A stretch of DNA of 7,336 nucleotides, from positions 1 through 7,336 of the forward strand of contig CAMKAE010000109.1 of the NCBI GenBank assembly GCA_946410395.1, written 5' to 3'. The notes under the pieces were generated by a model, which was not told the origin of the DNA, did not search any database, and worked only from the letters and a program-made list of their open reading frames with translations. Of the stretch, positions 3,977-7,336 are shown in pieces. Position 1 is the first letter of the stretch, and the number at the start of each line of letters is the position of its first letter. The DNA comes from an uncultured Clostridia bacterium. Its GTDB lineage: Bacteria > Bacillota > Clostridia > Christensenellales > Aristaeellaceae. Position numbers and translations under genes: made by a program.

Positions 3977-6178
3977 ATGAAAAAAAGCATGAAACTCTTT
4001 ATGGCGCTGGCCCTGGTCCTGACCCTGGCGTGCCTGACCGCGGCGGCGGAGGAAGCTGGCGTGATTCACGCGGAGTTCGAGGACGGCGTGCTGGCAGGCA
4101 ACGCCCGGGTGTCCGGCACCTGGGTGGAGGGTCTGCAGGCGGACGGCGACGCGGTGACGGTCACCGTGGAGCTCCCGGAGGCTGCCTTCTACGACATCAC
4201 CGTGATGCAGGCCGGCATCGGCGGCGCCAAGGACAACAGCCTGCTGGTGGACGGCGCGGAAGCCGGGACCACCCACGCGGAGAGCACGGCCTTCGCGCCC
4301 CACACCCTGGAGCACGTCTGGCTTGATGCCGGCAGCCATGAGATCACCGTGGCCAAGAGCTGGGGCTGGGTGAAGCTGGACTGGGTGGAGCTGACCCCCT
4401 CCCCCGAGGCGGAGAAGGATCTCTACGACGTGGATCCGACGCTGTGCAACCCCAACGCAAGCGAGGGCGCCAGAGCCGTCATGACCTGGCTGTGCGAGAA
4501 CTACGGCGAGAAAATGATCTCCGGCCAGTATCTGGACGAATCCCGCTACGGCGCGGAGATCCGGGCCATCGACAAGGTCACCGGCCTGAAGCCGGCGCTG
4601 CTGGGCCTGGACCTGCTCAACGCCTCGCCCATCGCGGTCAAGATGGGCGCCCGCTCCTCCGCGGTGAACCAGGCGATCCAGTACTGGAACGAGGGCTACC
4701 TGATCACCTTCTGCTGGCACTGGCGGGCTCCGGAGCCCTATGTGAACACCACCGGCACGGACTGGTGGGGCTGCTTCTACACCGAAAAGACCACCATCGA
4801 CCTCGGGAAGATCATGCGCGGCGAGGACCCGGAGGGCTACGCGCTGCTGCTGCGCGACATGGACGCCATCGCGGAGGAGCTGAAAAAGCTGCGGGACGCG
4901 GGCGTCGTGGTGCTGTGGCGGCCCCTGCACGAGGCCAGCGGCGGCTGGTTCTGGTGGGGCGCGTCCGGCCCGGAGCCCTACATTCAGCTCTACCGGCTGA
5001 TGTATGACCGCTTCACCAACGAGCACGGCCTGGACAACCTGATCTGGGTCTGGAACGGCCAGGCCGCAGACTGGTATCCCGGGGACGACGTGGTGGACAT
5101 CATCGGCGAGGACATCTATCCCGGCCATCACGCCCACGACTCCCAGAGTTCGGCCTTCTACCGCTGCAGCAAGTACACTGACGCGACGAAGCTGATCATC
5201 CTCTCGGAGAACGGCTGCGTGCCCTCGCCCGAAAAGTGCCGCAGGGACGGCGTCATGTGGGGCGCCTGGTGCACCTGGTGCTACGAGTTCGTGCTCGACA
5301 GCAAGGGCCAGTACAGCGAGGACTACACCGACGCGGAGCGCCTGAAGATGTTCTATGAGCACGAATGCACCCTGACGCTCAGGGACGTGCCGGCCTTCGG
5401 CAGAGCGCTCCCGGAGGCGGCCGCCGGCGGCGTGGCTGCCGGGATCACGGCGGAGTTCGAGGACGGCACCCTGTCCGGCAGCGCCCGCATGACCACCGTG
5501 GCCGGGGAGCCCGGCGTGGAGCTGTGGGGCAACGCGGAGGACGACCGGGTGTCGGTCACCGTCAGCGTGCCGGCAGACGGCGTCTATGACATCGTGATCC
5601 GGGCCGCGGGCATCGGCGGCAACAAGGTCAACTATGTCCTGGTGGACGGCAAGCAGGTGGGCGAAACCGCGGTCCAGGGCGAGGCGGCGGAGGACTGCGT
5701 CACCCCCGGCATCACCCTGACGGCCGGCGAGCACGAGATCACCGTGGCCGCCTTCTGGGGCTGGGTGCAGCTGGACCGGCTGACCCTCGTGCCCGAAGCG
5801 GCGGAGGCCGGCCTCACCTTCGAGTTTGAGGACGGCGTGCTCTCCGGCAGCGCGCGCATGGCCGCCCTGCCCGGCGGCCCGGGCGTGGAGCTGTGGGGCA
5901 ACGCGCCGGAGGACGGCGTCGCCCTCACCGTGAACGTGCCGGAAGACGGCGTCTACGACATCGTGATCCGGGCCGCGGGCATCGGCGGCAACAAGATCAA
6001 TTACGTGCTGGTGGACGGCGAGCAGGTGGGCGAAACCGCGGTGTCCGGCACCGAGACGGAGGACTGCGTGACCCCCGGCGTCACCCTGACGACCGGCGAG
6101 CACGAGATCGCCGTCACGGCCTTCTGGGGCTGGGTGCAGCTGGACTGCCTGACGCTCACGCCCGCCGCCGCGCCGTGA
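3977..6178 (+). CDS. Secreted GH26 endo-beta-1,4-mannanase with three CBM35-like modules
   Basis: The protein has 733 residues. Residues 1-24 form a signal peptide (KKSMK, hydrophobic core, cleavage near TAAA|EE). A divergent CBM35-like module lies at 30-141 (AEFEDG, then SWGWVKLDWVEL). The GH26 barrel covers about 150-474: ISGQ at 181-184, CWHWRAP, then WRPLHEASGGWFWWG with H318 and the predicted acid/base E319, IWVWNG, EDIYPG, and ILSENG with the predicted nucleophile E411. Both catalytic glutamates are in their family contexts. Two further CBM35-like modules, 489-611 and 613-728, are near copies of each other. GH26 enzymes mostly cut beta-1,4-mannan, glucomannan or galactomannan; the adjacent GH130 gene supports that over the rarer GH26 activities. 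No sortase motif, SLH or dockerin domain is visible. Release or retention by the CBMs is likely. C19 lies in the signal region, but TLAC is a poor lipobox. The start has GGAGGG 6 nt upstream. Confidence 0.92.
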   Translation: MKKSMKLFMALALVLTLACLTAAAEEAGVIHAEFEDGVLAGNARVSGTWVEGLQADGDAVTVTVELPEAAFYDITVMQAGIGGAKDNSLLVDGAEAGTTHAESTAFAPHTLEHVWLDAGSHEITVAKSWGWVKLDWVELTPSPEAEKDLYDVDPTLCNPNASEGARAVMTWLCENYGEKMISGQYLDESRYGAEIRAIDKVTGLKPALLGLDLLNASPIAVKMGARSSAVNQAIQYWNEGYLITFCWHWRAPEPYVNTTGTDWWGCFYTEKTTIDLGKIMRGEDPEGYALLLRDMDAIAEELKKLRDAGVVVLWRPLHEASGGWFWWGASGPEPYIQLYRLMYDRFTNEHGLDNLIWVWNGQAADWYPGDDVVDIIGEDIYPGHHAHDSQSSAFYRCSKYTDATKLIILSENGCVPSPEKCRRDGVMWGAWCTWCYEFVLDSKGQYSEDYTDAERLKMFYEHECTLTLRDVPAFGRALPEAAAGGVAAGITAEFEDGTLSGSARMTTVAGEPGVELWGNAEDDRVSVTVSVPADGVYDIVIRAAGIGGNKVNYVLVDGKQVGETAVQGEAAEDCVTPGITLTAGEHEITVAAFWGWVQLDRLTLVPEAAEAGLTFEFEDGVLSGSARMAALPGGPGVELWGNAPEDGVALTVNVPEDGVYDIVIRAAGIGGNKINYVLVDGEQVGETAVSGTETEDCVTPGVTLTTGEHEIAVTAFWGWVQLDCLTLTPAAAP
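5453..6163 (+). repeat. Tandem intragenic duplication of a CBM35-like module (369-bp period)
   Basis: Two in-frame copies lie 369 bp (123 codons) apart: one from GAGTTCGAGGACGGC at 5453, the other from GAGTTTGAGGACGGC at 5822. The stretch 5576-5673 matches 5945-6042 at 92 of 98 bases. Both copies share VELWGNA, DGVYDIVIRAAGIGGNK and FWGWVQLD. The N-terminal module of the same protein is much more diverged, so the C-terminal pair is the recent event. Confidence 0.9.
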
Positions 6179-6198
6179 AGCCCGGGCCGAAACAGCCC

Positions 6199-6227
6199 TT
6201 GCAATCCCCCGCTTCTTCCGCTATAAT
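6199..6227 (+). promoter_or_regulatory. Sigma-A promoter for the GH130 gene
   Basis: -35 TTGCAA (6199-6204) and -10 TATAAT (6222-6227) are separated by 17 bp. The start is expected near 6234. It begins 20 nt after the mannanase stop with no convincing terminator between, so readthrough from the mannanase promoter may add to expression. Confidence 0.85.
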
Positions 6228-6255
6228 GAACTCGGCAAATCACCGCGCACGCGGG

Positions 6256-6262
6256 AAAGGAT
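6256..6262 (+). promoter_or_regulatory. Ribosome binding site; decides between starts 6261 and 6273
   Basis: AAAGGAT overlaps the first in-frame ATG (6261), leaving it no usable spacing. The next ATG (6273) lies 10 nt downstream. I prefer 6273; the alternative adds only four residues (MKNE). Confidence 0.5.
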
Positions 6263-6272
6263 GAAAAACGAA

Positions 6273-7295
6273 ATGAGCAAGTATCAGATTCTGGCCCCGG
6301 CCCTGGACAACATGCCCTGGCAGGAACGCACCGACGAGCCCTCCAATTCCCCGCTGTGGCGGTGGAACGACAACCCCATCATCGGCCGCAACCCGCTCAA
6401 GGGTGTGGCGCGGATCTTCAACAGTGCCGTGATGCCCTACGAGGGCAAGTACATCGGCGTCTTCCGCGGCGAGCAGTGCGACGGCGTATCCTTCATCTAC
6501 CTGGGTCACTCCGAGGACGGCATCCACTGGGAATTCGAGCCCGACAAGATCCAGTTCGTGGATGAAGAGGGCAAGCCCTTCCAGCCCATCTACGCCTACG
6601 ATCCCCGGCTGGTGAAGGTGGACGACACCTACTACACCATGTGGTGCCAGGACTTCTACGGCGCGGCCATCGGCCTGGCCAAGACCAAGGACTTCAAGAC
6701 CTTCACACGCGTGGAGAATCCCTTCCTGCCCTTCAACCGCAACGCGGTGCTCTTCCCCCGCAAGATCAACGGCAACTTCGTGATGCTGTCCCGGCCCTCC
6801 GACTCCGGCCACACGCCCTTCGGCGACATCTTCCTGTCCGAGAGCCCGGACCTGCACTACTGGGGCAATCACCGCCACGTCATGGGCCGCTCCTCCGAGT
6901 GGTGGGAGAGCCTCAAGATCGGCGGCGGCGCGGCGCCCATCGAGACCAGCGAAGGCTGGCTGCTGTTCTACCACGGCGTCAGCGGCACCTGCAACGGCTA
7001 TGTGTACTCCATCGGCGGCGCGATCCTCGACATCGACAACCCCTCCAAGGTCAAGTACCGCTGCACCAACTGGCTGCTGACCCCCGAGAAGTGGTATGAG
7101 GAGCGCGGCTTCGTGCCGAACGTCACCTTCCCCTGTGCCACGCTGCAGGATCCGGCCACCGGCCGCATCGCCATCTACTACGGCTGCGCGGACAGCTATG
7201 TGGGCCTGGCCTTCGGCTATGTGGACGAGATCATCGACTACATCAAGGAAAACAACCGCACCACCTGGGATGACACCGATCCGGGCCGGCGGTAA
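6273..7295 (+). CDS. GH130 beta-1,4-mannosyl / manno-oligosaccharide phosphorylase
   Basis: The protein has 340 residues (344 from ATG 6261), typical of GH130, with no signal peptide, so it is cytoplasmic. GH130 enzymes use phosphate to cleave beta-mannosides, releasing alpha-mannose-1-phosphate. Family features run through the whole length: NPIIGRN (34-40), RIFNSAVMPYEGKYIGVFRG (47-66), HSEDGIHWEF, and AYDPRL with the predicted catalytic acid D110. FNRNAVLFPRK (154-164) and MLSRPSD (171-177) supply probable phosphate-binding Arg/Lys residues. KIGGGAAPIETSEGWLLFYHGV (215-236) and IYYGCADSYVGLA (301-313) follow. The pattern resembles the manno-oligosaccharide or mannosyl-GlcNAc phosphorylase branch more than mannosyl-glucose phosphorylase, but that is judged by eye. 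The GH26 neighbour favours mannan-derived oligosaccharides as substrate. It has its own promoter, nearly the same as the mannanase's. It probably ends before the hairpin at 7311. Confidence 0.9.
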   Translation: MSKYQILAPALDNMPWQERTDEPSNSPLWRWNDNPIIGRNPLKGVARIFNSAVMPYEGKYIGVFRGEQCDGVSFIYLGHSEDGIHWEFEPDKIQFVDEEGKPFQPIYAYDPRLVKVDDTYYTMWCQDFYGAAIGLAKTKDFKTFTRVENPFLPFNRNAVLFPRKINGNFVMLSRPSDSGHTPFGDIFLSESPDLHYWGNHRHVMGRSSEWWESLKIGGGAAPIETSEGWLLFYHGVSGTCNGYVYSIGGAILDIDNPSKVKYRCTNWLLTPEKWYEERGFVPNVTFPCATLQDPATGRIAIYYGCADSYVGLAFGYVDEIIDYIKENNRTTWDDTDPGRR

Positions 7296-7310
7296 GCCAT
7301 GGCGAAGCGG

Positions 7311-7336
7311 AGCGCGGCGGGGCAGCCTGCCGCGCT
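7311..7336 (+). terminator. GC-rich hairpin, probable terminator of the GH130 gene, cut by the window edge
   Basis: A perfect 8-bp inverted repeat AGCGCGGC/GCCGCGCT (7311-7318 with 7329-7336) encloses a 10-nt loop and begins 16 nt after the GH130 stop. Any T run would lie just past the window end, so terminator function is inferred. Confidence 0.55.

Noticed and set aside
3977..4048. Lipoprotein signal in the mannanase (C19)
   Set aside because: The residues before C19 are TLA, with Thr where Leu/Val/Ile is expected, and a good signal peptidase I site (TAAA|EE) follows. A lipoprotein is not excluded but not supported.
3947..6103. A 718-codon open frame antisense to the mannanase gene
   Set aside because: Its translation is Gly/Ala/His/Val-rich with no recognisable domain, it has no ribosome binding site, and it shadows the GC-rich codons of a gene with clear GH26 and CBM35 motifs.
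6184..6198. GGGC/GCCC hairpin after the mannanase stop as a terminator
   Set aside because: The stem is only 4 bp, there is no T run, and it runs directly into the -35 box of the GH130 promoter.
7299..7336. ATG 7299 opening a frame (MAKRSAAGQPAA) to the window end
   Set aside because: It has no clear ribosome binding site and runs through a perfect GC-rich hairpin that looks like the GH130 terminator. Only 12 codons are visible.

Overview
The window looks like chromosomal DNA from a GC-rich anaerobic member of the Bacillota (Clostridia), probably from a gut or rumen community. The reasons are a YitT-family membrane protein, an AbrB-type regulator with a C-terminal CxxC pair, sigma-A promoters with 17-bp spacers, strong GGAGG-type ribosome binding sites, GTG and TTG starts, and secreted plant-glycan enzymes. 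No RNA gene, insertion sequence, phage gene or CRISPR array is visible. The taxon below class level cannot be fixed from this sequence.

Layout. Positions 1-1395 (minus strand) hold a two-gene operon: a YitT-family membrane protein (538-1395), then a TrmH/SpoU RNA 2'-O-methyltransferase (1-527) cut by the window edge. A divergent intergenic region (1396-1594) carries one good promoter in each direction and a strong AT-rich dyad. Positions 1595-2563 (plus) encode an exported SH3b/peptidoglycan-binding protein with an unassigned His/Cys-rich C-terminal domain. Positions 2772-3020 encode the AbrB-like regulator behind a long leader full of dyads. Positions 3118-3852 encode an acyl-ACP thioesterase. 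Positions 3977-6178 encode a large secreted GH26 beta-mannanase with three CBM35-like modules. Positions 6273-7295 encode a GH130 mannosyl phosphorylase. The window ends inside a GC-rich hairpin that is probably the terminator of the last gene.

How the genes work together. The clearest functional unit is GH26 plus GH130. The mannanase would cut beta-1,4-mannan outside the cell, and the phosphorylase would split imported manno-oligosaccharides to mannose-1-phosphate inside it. Each has its own promoter, and the two promoters match at 25 of 29 positions including the spacer, which suggests co-expression or copying. No transporter or mannobiose epimerase lies in the window. The other plus-strand genes appear to be separate transcription units, each with its own promoter, and three plus-strand units end in recognisable hairpin terminators.

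No obviously new multi-gene system is present. The points most worth a second look are the C-terminal domain of the SH3b protein, whose His/Cys pattern loosely recalls L,D-transpeptidases; the 14-bp inverted repeat over its promoter; the twin promoters of the mannan genes; and the recently duplicated CBM35 modules.
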